A program made the translations under genes and the position numbers. Source: Coix lacryma-jobi var. lacryma-jobi (lineage: Eukaryota > Streptophyta > Magnoliopsida > Poales > Poaceae). From it: 64,000 nt of DNA. The notes below the pieces were generated by a model, which saw only the letters and a list, made by a program, of their open reading frames with translations, was not told the DNA's origin and searched no databases. The stretch spans positions 94,871,104 to 94,935,103 of the forward strand of contig CM019823.1 in the NCBI GenBank assembly GCA_009763385.1, written 5' to 3'. Of this stretch, positions 43,165-55,300 are shown piece after piece (the first letter of the stretch is position 1; each line of letters begins with the position of its first letter).

Positions 43165-43430
43165 AGAGACATCGGACGCACCGATGTGGTTACATCGGAC
43201 GCAACGGTAACACTGTGCATCACGCACAGCGTTACATCGGACGCTGACGGTGTACATCGGACGCTACAGTCCCTGCATCCGATGGCTGAACAGATAGGTT
43301 CCAGAGAAGCTCTGTGGGCATCGGACGCTCGTCAGAATCCGATGTGACTCAGTGCCAGGTCGGCAGAACTAGCCGTTATGTGACATCGGACGCGCGTCCG
43401 ATGCTCCCGTCAGGAGCGTCCGATGCTACG
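43165..43430. repeat. CATCGGACG motif array in LTR C
   Basis: Six or more copies of CATCGGACG in either orientation, including the perfect palindrome CATCGGACGCGCGTCCGATG near 43384. The matching array in the 3' LTR is split by element D (48112-48181 and 59867-60135). Confidence 0.85.
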
Positions 43431-43478
43431 CAGGAAAGCCCATCTTTGGTGTTTAACGGCTCTATTTGCTTGGGGCTC

Positions 43479-43486
43479 TATATATA
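43479..43486 (+). promoter_or_regulatory. TATA box of LTR C inside an inverted repeat
   Basis: TATATATA flanked by TTGGGG on the left and CCCCAA on the right. The same arrangement is at 60195-60202 in the 3' LTR. Confidence 0.6.
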
Positions 43487-44343
43487 CCCCAATGGCCGGC
43501 CAAAAACAGATGGTTGGAGCTCAAGGAAGTATACCAAGTGTATAGACATATATTTAGTTGCACTAGCTACCAAAGTGCTCAAGTGATATACTAGGTGATT
43601 AGTGTAGGTGCTTTGCGAAGTGCTTAAGCTAGTTAGATCATCGCTTTGCGCTTGCTCTAGGTGTTAGGCCTAGTGTTTAGTGAGGTTGAAAACCTCTTGT
43701 CTACCGGTGCTTGCGTGCACCATTGTTGTACATTGGCGGGGCTTGTAGTCTTGTGAGATCACACCAACCGCGTTTGTGGTGTGGCCGCCTCCGTGTACCG
43801 AAGGGAACAAGGCCCGCGGTGCTTCGACCGGAAACTTGATAGTGAAGACGGCGGGGAGCATCCGGGAGAGGCTTTGCCACGAGTGGCTTAACCGGAGACC
43901 CACTTGTGCGTGGGGAAGACCGGAGCTATCCACGGAGTTACCTGTCCGGGAGCTTGGCCCTTGCGAGGGATTCCTTGCGAGGGGCTCCAACGAGGACTAG
44001 GGGGAAGCTTGCGCGCTTCTCGATACCTCGGTAAAAATACCGGAGTCATTGATGGGAGTTTGCATCTCTATCACACTCGTTAGCTTCCACATTTACATTG
44101 CTACCTTGTTTATGTGCTTTACCTTTCCTAGTTTTCTTGCTAGTTGATAGGTTTGGAAACTAGGTTGCATAACTCCTTTTGCGGTAGAGATAGCAAACAC
44201 ACCTAGCAAAACCTTAGTTGCACATTAGATAGTTTACTTGCATAGGTTTTTCTTAGGTGGAATTTAGAGGCCATAGTTTAGAGTAGAAGTTTTAAGTTGC
44301 CTAATTCACCCCCCCCCCTCTTAGGCGTCACGGTCCTTTCAAT

Positions 44344-44355
44344 TGGTATCAAAGC
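44344..44355 (+). promoter_or_regulatory. Primer binding site, element C
   Basis: TGGTATCAAAGC, two bases after the LTR; the Met-type site with one substitution. Confidence 0.85.
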
Positions 44356-44422
44356 AAGGTTGGCTCTCTCGTGGACTCTTGGCTTATTCGCCTTCGAGCC
44401 GACTCCCCTAAGAGAGGTTGGG

Positions 44423-46703
44423 ATGGATATCTCTAGGCCTCCACGCTTTGACGACACTAATTTCCCCTACTATAGTGCTAGAATGGCTTGCTTTTTAGAA
44501 GCCGTTGATCTAGGTGTTTGGAGACTCACCCGCGACAGGATGAAACCCATTAAGAATCCCGAGAAGCCTACCGCGGGTGATGAAAAATAAATTCATCTCA
44601 ATGCTAGAGCTAAAAATTGCTTGTTTGAATCTATTAGCATGGATGTCTTTAACCAAGTTTTTACTTTGCAAACATCCCATGAAATTTGGTTAAAACTACA
44701 TGAGCTCCATGATGGTACAAGTAATGTACGTGAGCAAAAACATCATCTAACTAAAACAGGCTATGATTCCTTTAAAATGAATGATAATGAGCTTGTTCGT
44801 GATATGTATTCTCGGGTGAATCTAATTATCAATGAGCTCCATTCTATATTAATTACAAAGCTAGGTGATGCGGATATTGTGAGGAAGATCATTTCCGTGC
44901 TTCCAAAGAACAAGTATGCAACCATCATCACCATCCTCCATAACATGGAGGACTTGAGCACCATGACCCCGGCCATTGTCATTGGCAAATTGGTGGCATT
45001 TGAGATGTCACGCAAGATGGGTCAAGAAGAAGCCACTTCATCAAGCAAAGACATTGCTCTCTCATGTGAGCACAAAAAGATGAAGGGCAAAAAGCAAGTT
45101 GAGACAAGCTCAAGCTCCTCAAGTGAAGAAGAGGATGATGAAGATGAAGAATCAAGTGATGATCAAGCCTCCACCTCATCCAACTCCTCCTTAGATGAAG
45201 AAGAAACAATCAAGCTTATGAAAGGAGTGAAGAGGATGATCTGCAAGCTCAATGTCAAGGGTGTGCCCATCACCATAGAAGATTGCCTCTTCACCAATCA
45301 AAGAAGAGAGCAAAGAAAAAAGGGATGCTATAGATGTGGCAAGAAAGGGCACTTTGTGGAAGATTGTCCAAAACAAAAGCCCACACCCAATGACAAGAAA
45401 AAGAAGGGATGCAAGGCCAAAGCTCTCACCACGATCAAGACATGGGATGATTCATCAAGTGATGATGAAGCCCATCACAAGAGGCATGGACGCAAGCACT
45501 CATCATCAAGCTCCTCGCGTATGTGCCTTATGGCACAAGGTAACACAAACTCTATCTCTAGTGATAGTGATAGTGATAGTGATGATGAGCTTCCTTCTTA
45601 TAATGAACTTGTGCAAGATAATCTTAATTATGCTAAAGCTTGTACTAGTCAACAAAAGAAAATTAATGTTCTAAAAGAAAAATTAGATAGCTCTCAACAA
45701 GCCTACAATGCTATGCTTGAACAATATGAAACCTTTTCAAATTTGAATGTTGAGCTATCTAACAAAATTGAGAAACTTGAGGCTAGTATGAGCACATGTG
45801 ATTGCACAAATGATGAGCAACTTGCTAAGAAAAATGGAAACTAAAAGCAAAGTTAGCTAGCACACAAGATGCTTACAAAAGTTTGCTTGCCAAAATGGAA
45901 ATTATGTGCAAACATTGTGATGAGCTAACTAATAAAGTTGCTAATCTTGAAACCATCGGAGCAAACCCCACCGAGGCACCTAAAATTGAGAAATCAATCT
46001 TTAATATGCCTAAAAAGGATGCCTCTACTTCTTGCATTGATTTACTTGATTTAGACTCACCCATGTGCAAACAAGCTTGTGTTGAGAATGTCATTGTAGA
46101 AACATGTACACAAGAAGTTGCAATGGAGAATGAGCTACTAAAGCAAGAAGTGGCTCGCCTCACCAAGGACTTGACCCAAGCAAAAGGCAAGGGAAGCAAA
46201 CCAGAACTCATCAAGATAACACCAACAAGGGAGTGAAGAAGCTTGATGAGGACCAAACCGTGGTTTGTTACCTTTGCCACAAGGAAGGCCACAAGTCCTA
46301 TGAGTGCAAGGTGAAGCATGAGGGAGAAAAGAAGAAAGAGAAAAACAAAAAGCAAACAAGCAAGCTCTCCAACACCTACACCAACACGGTGAACAAGAAG
46401 GCCTCCACACCTTATCTTTTGAAGAAGAAGAAGAATGACAAGGTGGTAGCCATCAAGGTGAACAAGCAAGCCAAAAATGGAGCCAAACGCATTTGGGTGC
46501 CTAAGGACATCATCTCAACCATGAAGAGCACCAAAAAGGTTTGGGTCCCGAAAGGGAAGTGGGTAGCCAATGTGGCTACGGGGAATTTGGAGACTTGGCA
46601 AAGTTTTGGGTGCATATCATGGGGTGCATCACATTGGATCATGTCATTGCCAAGTATGTTAGTGGGTACTATGGACCCAAGTTCCCCTTCCCATGTTAGG
46701 TAA
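44423..46703 (+). pseudogene. gag: Element C gag, one stop and two frameshifts
   Basis: Sirevirus-type gag. The ATG at 44423 gives MDISRPPRFDDTNFPYY, the DUF4219-like start. A TAA at 44588 interrupts the frame, which then continues with the UBN2-type capsid region (SHEIWLKLHELHDGT). Zinc knuckle CYRCGKKGHFVEDC is at 45326-45367, preceded by an acidic Ser/Glu/Asp run and followed by a second acidic run (SSDSDSDSDDELPSYNE) and a coiled coil. One-base shifts occur near 45838 and near 46200. A second knuckle, CYLCHKEGHKSYEC, is at about 46268-46310. The C-terminal part is Lys-rich with two KRIWVPK/KVWVPK repeats and ends at 46703. No DSG protease motif follows, which is where full Sireviruses would continue. 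Confidence 0.9.
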
Positions 46704-47811
46704 CTAGATTTAAATTCTTGCAATTACTTTGATTTGGTATAATGTTTTGCAATTACTTTTAGCATCTAGTTCCTTTCATTGCCTATGTTTGCATTAGTAT
46801 GTTCATATCTTTTGACATGCAAATTAGGCTTATCATATGGTAGTTTTGCTCGGTATCACTCACACTCTTAGAGCAATTCTACATGGTTTTAAATTGGTTA
46901 GAAGCACGGCACATAGCTTCTTTTACCTTGTTTTTATCTTATATGTGCCAAAGCCCAAATTATAGATAAACTACCCCGATTACCATTTTTCAATTTGTAT
47001 CACACTTCTTGTGGTGTCAATATGGATAATGGTAGTTTGACCTTACAAGTCAATGTGCATGTCTCCCACAAGTATTTCAACTTGTATGCACACTTTTAGG
47101 GGGAGTTTACTCTACAATTTGGAAGCTTTGAGACTAACACTACCTTCAAGATTATCATGTGTGTAGTAGTCTCATTGCCAGGAAAATGGAGTTCTCGGAG
47201 ACAAGCATCATGTGTGGTGATAATCCAATTGGCATCTACATGTGGTATTCCTAACCGATATCATTATGTTGATTTCATTTTCATACTCTTATATGCTTCT
47301 CCACGCATTTTATAGATTAAACTCCTTTATACTTTAATTTGTCGGTTATGCATATGCTTTTGCCTTACATCATATGTATGCATATTCTTAGGGGGAGTTT
47401 TTAGCTTTTATAATGTTTTCTCTCTTGAGCTTTAATGTCTTCCTTTTCGGTGTTTGATTCCAAAGGGGAGAAATGTGTAGGGACCAAAACCAAGCCCAAA
47501 CTAAAACAAAACAAAATAACCAAAATCATTTTTTTTTCAAAAATTCTATGGTTATTCACTTGAGAATGGTTCAAAAAGGGAGGAAGTGATTTATGGAGTT
47601 AGGGGGAGCCTTAATCCATAAAGTCACACAATGGGACTCTATGGCAAGGGCAAGATATGTTAGTTTAAATATGTTTCAATTTGATATCTTTTAAACATCA
47701 TATGATCTTGCCTTTGCATTGCATCCTAGCAGGTAGATTGCATTTTAAATTCTGTATCTATTATTTGCTTGTTTTGGTCGTGTTGTCATCAATCACCAAA
47801 AAGGGGGAGAT
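46704..47811 (+). other. Element C 3' untranslated region
   Basis: No ORF. GGGGGAG tracts lie at about 47099, 47392 and 47602, with the final AAAAAGGGGGAGA at 47798-47810 before the LTR. The pol region is absent between gag and this part. Confidence 0.8.
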
Positions 47812-48181
47812 TGTAAGGAAAATGGACCTCGGACCATTTAACTTCAGATTTTGGTGTTTGATGAACAACATAACCAAATTGGACTAATGCATTTGCAAGT
47901 GTTTGTTTTGTAGTCCAATAGGGTGCAAATGTGACTTGGACTAAGGCAACGTGGTGATCCGATGATCAACACCTCAAGCAAGACTCTAGAAGCTCAGTTG
48001 AAGACCCTAAAGATCAAGCAAAGTCCAAGGCACAAGAATGGAACCAAGACGGTGCATGAAATCGTGAACAAACGAGAAGAAAGGGACATCCCAGAAGCTG
48101 CATCGGACGCTAGCTCAAAAGCGTCGGACGCACCGATCCCAAACCCTAGCTCGGGTTGGCGCCAGCAGAGACATCGGACGT
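47812..48181 (+). repeat. Element C 3' LTR, left part
   Basis: Matches the first 370 bp of the 5' LTR and is interrupted inside the CATCGGACG array by element D. The last five bases GACGT correspond to GACGC at 59867-59871. Confidence 0.9.
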
Positions 48182-48559
48182 TGCGGATACATGGGTGTAT
48201 GCCGAGTCTCTGAGTGATGAGTGATTGTCAACTGGGATAATGCGCATGTTCTTTGGCTTGTGTTGTGCAGGTGTCGAGCACAGAGACAGTGATCAGAGGC
48301 AAGGTGTAGGTCAAGTAGAGACGTGTCGTGCCGATGGACCGAGAGTGGCGAAGGGCGGACGTGAGGCTTGGACTGAGGGACCGGTGGCCCGAGGATCAGA
48401 TGTGGTGGCTGGCAGCCTGGGACAGCGACGAGCGAAGACTTGCAGGCACGGTGTTGCTTGGGTCGTGGACCTGAGGACACGTGTCGGTGGACGGGGTGCA
48501 TGGGTGGTGCATCCCCTCTACAGCTTCGGTTTGGTGGTAGACCAGAGAAAAACCATCGG

Positions 48560-48800
48560 GTGGACGGTTTCCAGGTTTGGGCCTCAAAACCTGGGCGCGG
48601 ATGGTTTCTGAGTTTGGCCACAAAACTCGGGCTGAGGACGGTTTCCAGGTTTGGGCCTCAAAACCTGGGTGCTGTGGGTTTGCTGAGTTTGGGCCACAAA
48701 ACTCAGGCGTTGGTGGGCTGGTTTCCCGGTTTGGGCTTCAAAACCAGGGGTTGGCTGTGAAGGCTGGTTTCCCGGTTTGGGCCACAAAACCGGGGGTGCA
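48560..48800. repeat. Hairpin array in element D 5' LTR
   Basis: Six units: CAGGTTT/AAACCTG, GAGTTT/AAACTC, CAGGTTT/AAACCTG, TGAGTTT/AAACTCA, CCGGTTT/AAACCAG (one mismatch) and CCGGTTT/AAACCGG. The 3' LTR copy at about 58155-58395 has the fifth unit perfectly paired as CCGGTTT/AAACCGG. Confidence 0.88.
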
Positions 48801-49600
48801 ACGTCCGGGAAAAGGACGGCAAAGCGGTGGCGGCACGTGGCGGCAATCGGGAGGTTGCGTCGAGGCAACGCTACGAGTTGTGTGGGCGTGGCTGTCGGAT
48901 CCACCTACCATCGAGTTGGTCCAGAATAACCTTAGGGTTTAGCTGGTTCGCTCTGTAAGTAGTTAGGGGTAGAGTGGGAATTAGGAATAGTTAGAATTAG
49001 GATAAGTAGGGGGAGACACCCACCTCCCCATCTATCTCAGTCATTTGCTCTTTGCTTCTAGGGTTTCCTGCTCTCCCAATCCCCTGCTGTAGCTAGCTGA
49101 GATCCGCAGAGAACCACACCTCTGTGTACTGGAGATTTTGAGGAAGTGAGGCCGTAAACACACTGTTGTAGCGTGTGGTAGCTACACGGTTGCAGATCGA
49201 TGTGTTGATTCGCGTTTTGGTTCGTGTTCTTCGCGTTCTTCATTTCTCCGCGTTTTTTTCCCGTCGCTAGATCTCTCTCCATTCTGCGTCTTTGCGAAAT
49301 CCGTTTGAATCATCTTGTTCATTTTTGAAAGGGGATCATTTCCACGGAAGGAATTCATCTAACTCCTAACGAACAAGTAGATCGGGTTGATTTCGTTTTC
49401 GTGGCGCTTTTTCGGTTCATACTTCTCCCCTTTCGATTTCCCGGTGTTTGAGTGGATTTGAGCGGATGATTTCTTGGGGATAGTCTCCTAACTACCTCAT
49501 GATCATCCTCTCCAAGTTTGGGATCAAGGGATTTTGGTTTGGATCGATTTGGAGAAGATTTGAGTTGAGGGCGACCAAAATCGCCCTTTCTGGACACTCG

Positions 49601-49860
49601 CGGACAGTCCGCCGTTGGAGGCGCGGACAGTCCGCGCCTCGGGCTCCAGCCTGTTCAGTGGCTGCGCGGCTCGGGCACTTTGGTCCGGAGTGACCTGCGG
49701 ACAGTCCGCCGATCTAACTCGCGGACAGTCCGGGAGCCGACCAGGGAACTTGCAGCAACATTGCTGTTTGGTCCATTCGGCCGGCGGACAGTCCACCACC
49801 AAGTCACAGACAGTCCGCAGTAGGGGCGGACAGTCCGGGACCCCAGGGCCGGACAGTCCG
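49601..49860. repeat. CGGACAGTCCG array in element D 5' LTR
   Basis: Six exact 11-bp palindromes plus variants such as CGGACAGTCCA. The 3' LTR equivalent is at about 59184-59450. Confidence 0.9.
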
Positions 49861-50280
49861 GGACTTGCCTGAAGGTTGCGTTTCAGTGCGTTTGCTCTCC
49901 CGGCTTCTTCGCTTGGTTTCCGGACTTCTCGTTTGGCCCTAGAGTTGACCAAGGAACCTCTCTAGGTATCTTTGCTACTTGTTAGCATAGGTATTTAGGG
50001 ATTTCTCGACGTAGCCGTCTATCTACGTTCGGGACTTGGTTTTTGAGGGACGAACTTGCTCCGTTGCTTTTGCCATTTGGTTTTTTATCGCTTTGTGGTG
50101 CCTCGCTGTGATCCTAGGGATCATCCACCCTCTTCCAAGGGTCATAGGCATCACGTTCTCGGTCTTAGCTTTTGGGTTGATTTTGGGACAATAGGCCAAA
50201 GTTTCGAGAGAAATTTTTGAGCTCCCATTCACCCCCCCCCCTCTGGTCGCCTTGCTAGTGCTTTCTCTCGGTCCTTCAAT

Positions 50281-50292
50281 TGGTATCGGAGC
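50281..50292 (+). promoter_or_regulatory. Primer binding site, element D
   Basis: TGGTATCGGAGC, two bases after the LTR; Met-type site with one substitution. Confidence 0.88.
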
Positions 50293-50341
50293 AGGTTAAG
50301 GATCTTCCACCTTAGCCGGTTCCAGATCCATAAAAGGCGAC

Positions 50342-52350
50342 ATGGATCGCGGCGTCGGCAAACCGCCGTTTTTCGATGGGACGAACTATGCGTATTGGAA
50401 GATACGCATGTCGGCCTATCTGCAGAGTTTGGGTGCTTCAGTTTGGGATATTTGCAACTCTGCCGATTACGTTGTCTTGGCTGCTCGTGTGACTCAGCAT
50501 CAGATCGATGAGCATGATGCCAATAGCCGAACACGTAATGCTCTTTTCTCATGTTTGAGCATGAGTGAGTTTGATCGTGTTTCTCACCTCGATACGGCTC
50601 AGGAGATTTGGGCTACCCTCATGCACTTTCATGTATGAACCTCTCAAGTCAAAACCCGTCTCTACGAGTCATTCAAGCGAGAGTATGAGAACTTTCGACA
50701 TATGCCTGGCGAGAGCATAGAAAGTTTATTCGCTCGCTTTCAGGTGATTGTCAACAGGATGAGGGCTAACAAGGAGCTATTGCCTTTCGACGATCATGAG
50801 AGGGCTTTGAAGCTTTTGCATACTCTTGATCGGTCGGTGTGGGATTCCAAGGTTCAGGCGATCATCGAATCGCCTAACTATGAGACCCTCACGTGAGACG
50901 AGCTCTTCAGTAAGCTCAAGTCCAGTGAGATCGATGCCATGGTGAGGGCTTCTTATGAAAGTCCTTCTGGCCCGTGGATGGCTTTGCTTTCTGGCTCTTC
51001 TTCTAACCCCTCTAGAGGCTTTGCTTTGCACTCTCTTCTTTCTGTCACAGAGGAGCAGTTGGAGTCTCTGGGAGACGACGAGTTGGCTTTGCTTGCCAAC
51101 CGGTTCTCGCGGTTTCACAACAACCGTATGAACCGTCACCGCGGAGGAGGACGCTCGGGTTGTTTCGAGTGCGGCGACCCTGACCACTTCATCGCCAACT
51201 GTCCCAAGAAGAACAAGCATTCTGGGAAGGGCGATCATGGGCACAAGTACGACTTCGGCAAACGCAAGGAGAAGTACGTCCCCGCAAGGCACAAGCGGAA
51301 GGGCGGCTTCAACAAGGAGTACAACAAGACGAAGTACTTGGAGAAGGCCCAAGCTGAGCAGCGTGCGTTCTTCGCCACGCTCAGCGACGTCGACGACTCC
51401 GCTTCCTCAAGCGACGACGAGTCCGAGAAGAAGAAGAGGATCGAGGACAAGCTCAATCGCCTCTGCTTCTTCACCGACGACGACGGCCTCTGCACCATGG
51501 CCCTCGGCAAGAAGTCAACGGCAAGCTGGAGGACACTCCTCGGAACGACGACGACGACGACACCTCCCAGGTATCTCTGACCCCGAAGAGCTTTCCGCTG
51601 AGGTCGAGAAACTTACTGTCGTGCTTCTTAGTCAAGACATGCTGCTTAGGCGTGCCGCTAGAGAGCGCAAGGAGTTTAGGCAGAAGTGGGAGGAGACGGT
51701 GAGAGAGCTTGAGTTTGCCAAGTCCACCGTGGTCGTGTCTGAGGATGCCGAGTGTGAGATGTGCACCACGCACATGACTGACCTTCTCACTTTGAGAGGT
51801 AAGTATGTTGCGTTGGTAGGAGAGGTGGATGAGCTTCGGGCTAGACCCATGCTGTTGGGTGCGTGCAAGACTTGTCCAGTCTTGCAATCTGAGTTGGCAG
51901 AGAAGAATGCCAAGATTGTGTCTCTTGAAGAGGCCAACTAGGTAGCACATGTGTAGCGGTGTGTTCTTTGTGAGGGTTTGGAGATGGAGATTGCAAACAT
52001 GAAGCATGACAAGATGCAAACCGAGGAAGAAAACACATACCTTCGGACCATCTTGTCATGGGTGTCGTGGTGAGCCGCAGCTCGGGATGATGATCTCCCA
52101 ATTCAAGCGAGCTGCTGGAGGTCCTGGTGTAGGCTTTGCTCCGGGTGTTGATGTTTCTGCTTTTGGGAAGATTGGAGAGTCGAGTGGTTTGAACCCGAGT
52201 GAGAAGCCCAACTCCACCACTACTCCCAAACTTACCAAGCTTCCACCAAAGAGCCTCTCAAGCCTAACACCAAGGATGGGTCTTTGTTGAGCCTCCGAGA
52301 GCTCCACCCAAGAACAATCATGGGCTCCAAAACCAAACCACCTCAAGAAC
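50342..52350 (+). pseudogene. gag: Element D gag, broken
   Basis: The ATG at 50342 gives MDRGVGKPPFFDGTNYAYWK. The family sequence is disturbed around 50630 (stop at 50636), and there is a TGA at 50894 where A and F have the Cys codon of LTCDELF. The frame is then open to about 51510 and includes zinc knuckle CFECGDPDHFIANC at about 51161-51200, a basic stretch and an acidic Ser/Asp stretch. A frame change near 51510 leads into the region from LSAEVEKLTVVLLSQD to CPVLQSELAEKNAK, probably a coiled coil, stopping near 51939. Beyond that the sequence is degraded up to about 52350. F carries a cleaner copy of the first half. Confidence 0.85.
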
Positions 52351-52362
52351 AAGCTGGACACC

Positions 52363-55300
52363 ATGCCACCCATCCAGGAGGAGCTTATGCCACAGAAGGG
52401 CAAAGTGATCCACACCCACTACCGTGAGTACCAACAACCCCCTTTGAGAGCGGTGAGGTACCATTGTGAGCACTTGTGGGGAGATGGACACTTGAGTGAG
52501 TTCTGCTTTCGGCGCAAGAGAGAGGCGCGCCGTGCAAGGGAGATGAACAACCCGGACATGTACCATCCTTTCCATGATGTACATGTGCCGAATGTTCAGA
52601 GGAAAGCTCTGAGGAGAGCTGCTAGGCCCAGAGGTCCAGAACCTCAAGTTCCCAGGCCTAGGCAGCGGAGAGGACGTGCCCGGCGGGAGCCTGCAGTTGT
52701 GGGCTATGGACCCCGTGGCGGTGGCTTTGTAGTTGAGCGTTTTCCCCCACCGCGTTTTGAGTATCGCGATGGACGCTCCTCCCTTAGCGGACCACGTTTT
52801 CGTCAACGTGGTGATCGCTTCCCCGTAGGTGTGCTAGGAATGGTTTTTCTTCTAACCGTTCTTTTGAGCAGCCGGCCCAACACTGGTATTCTTCCTACTT
52901 CACTAACCCCAGTGTTGGACCGTATGCTCACCCTATGTCTTTTTATTGATGTAGGTAAAACGATTGGAGAACGTTTGGTTGGTGGATTCCGGTTGCTCGA
53001 GGCACATGACCGGAAACGCCAAGTGGTTCTCCAGTCTTAGTCCGGTCGCCGAAAAGGAGTTTATCACCTTCGGCGACAATAGCAAGGTAAGGTTTGTCTC
53101 GTGGGTCGGTGCGAGTTAATGAGCACTTTGTGTTGCGCGATGTTGCTCTTGTTTCTAACTTGCATTTTAACCTTCTTTCTGTTTCGCAACTCTTTGACGA
53201 CGACTATGAGATTCGTTTTAAACCGAATCTCAGTCGTATTTTGGATCCTCAGGGCAATCTTGTGTGTTTGATTTTGCCCTTTGGAAAAGTCTTTGTGGAA
53301 TTTCTCGGAGTCTTTTGGCATTTCTCGTTGTCTTGTGGCTGGACCTTCCTCTTCTGATCTTTGGAAGTGGCATAGGAGACTTGGACATTTGAGCTTCGAC
53401 TTGCTTGCAAGGCTTAGTTCACTTGGCCTAATCCGAGGATTGCCCAAGTTGCATATGGAGAAGGATCTTGTTTGCCACTCTTGTAGACATGGGAAGATGG
53501 TTGCCGCTCCCCACCATCCAGTGACTCAGGTCATGACCAAGCGCCCTGGAGAGCTTTTGCACATGGACCTTGTTGGTCCGGCTCGGGTGAGCTCGGTTGG
53601 GGGGAAGTGGTATGTGCTTGTTTGTTGTTGATGACTTTTCGAGATATTCGTGGGTCTTCTTTTTAGCTGAGAAGACCGAGACTTTCTCCTTTGCTCGCAA
53701 TCTGATTTTGCGTCTTCAGAACGAGTTCCCTTTGAACTCGATGCGAGCTATTAGGAGTGATAATGGTTCCGAATTCAAGAATTCGGATTTTGAGAAGTTT
53801 TGTAACTCTTTGGGTTTAGAGCATCAGTTTTCTTCCCCCTACACACCCCCTCAGAATGGTGTTGTAGAGAGGAAGAATCGGACCCTTGTAGAGATGGCCA
53901 GGACGATGCTCGATGAGCATAGGACTCCTAGGCGATATTGGGCCGAAGCTATGAGCACTGCATGCTACATTTCCATCGCATTTTTCTCAGAGCCTTCTTG
54001 AAAAAGACTTCTTATGAGTTGCGTTTTGGAAAACTGCCCAAGGTGAGTTATTTTCGAGTTTTTGTTGCCATTGTTTTTATACTCAAAAAGGGCAACTTGG
54101 ACAAATTTGAGTCTCGTTCTTCTGACGGTGTGTTTTTGGGTTATGGCACTCACACTCGAGCTTATCGTGTACTTAACCTTGACACTAACCGAGTCATGGA
54201 GACATCAGATGTCACCTTCGACGAGACCATGGTTTGTCCTTCTTCTCGTTTTGAGCGTGCAGGTGATCATGAGGTTGGTGAGCCTCTTTTTGATGACGAG
54301 GGAGGGTGCTGAAGGTATGGATGATCCAGCACCCCCTCCACCTGCTGTGCCGCAAGGAGCGGCTTCTACGACGACTCACGGCCCCGACACGTCTTCTTCC
54401 TGGGGGCCGTGGGATCCGCCACCTCGAGCGGTACCCTTTGTACCCGGGAGGCACCAGCTGCTGTTGAGGGGGAGGCCACTTCGGCAAGGGAGGCGCCACG
54501 ACACATTCAGCGCCAGCACCCGCCTCAGCAGATGATCGCAGCATCGACGAACGCGTCACCCGGTCAAGGCAAATCTCTCACTTTGCTCATTCTGCATTTG
54601 TTGCTGATTTTGAACCCCGGGATGTTGGACACGCTTTGACGGATCCGGATTGGGTCAATGCCATGAGGAGCTTTAGAACTTTGAGAGAAATGGGTTTGGG
54701 TTCTAGTGTCTCCACCTTCTGAGTGTCACCAAATTGGGACAAAATGGGTTTTCAAAAACAAACAGGGAGAAGATGGCCATGTTGTGAGAAACAAAGCCAG
54801 ACTCGTAGCCCAGGGATATAGTCAGAAGGAGGGGATAGACTATGAGGAGACGTTTGCTCCTGTAGCTCGTTTGGAGGCATTAGGATACTCTTGGCTTTTG
54901 CTGCATCCAAAGGTTTCAAACTTTTCAAATGGATGTCAAGAGTGCCTTCTTAAACGGCTACATAGAAGAGGAGGTGTATGTTAGACAACCCCCCGGTTTT
55001 GAAAATCCCAAGTTTCCAAACCATGTCTTTAACTCCACAAAGCTTTGTATGGTTTGAAACAAGCCCCTAGAGCCTGGTATGATAGGTTGAAACCTTTTTG
55101 CTTACTAAGGGTTTTAAAATGGGATGTGTAGATAAAACGCTCTTTCTCCTCAAGCAAGGCACTGATACTCTCTTGGTCCAATTTACGTGGATGATATCAT
55201 TTTTGGTGGTTCTTCTCACGCTTTGTTGCCAAGTTTGCAGATACTATGAGCAGGGAGTTTGAGATGAGCATGATGGGCGAGTTGACGTTTTTCCTCGGGT

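Larger units (their letters stand above)
42812..44341 (+). repeat. Element C 5' LTR
   Basis: 1530 bp, TGTAAGGAAAATGG to GGTCCTTTCA, with a C-run and CTCT near the end. It contains a cluster of CATCGGACG motifs (43165-43430) and a TATATATA box at 43479. The copy in the 3' LTR is very similar. Confidence 0.92.
48182..50278 (+). repeat. Element D 5' LTR
   Basis: 2097 bp, TGCGGATACATGG to GGTCCTTCA. Hairpin array at about 48560-48800. CGGACAGTCCG array with six exact copies starting at 49601, 49624, 49698, 49722, 49827 and 49850. C-run at 50232-50241. Confidence 0.94.

Noticed and set aside
43670..43990. Minus-strand open frame of 106 codons repeated at 60385-60705
   Set aside because: It is shared only because both are copies of LTR C. 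No recognisable protein and no start context.
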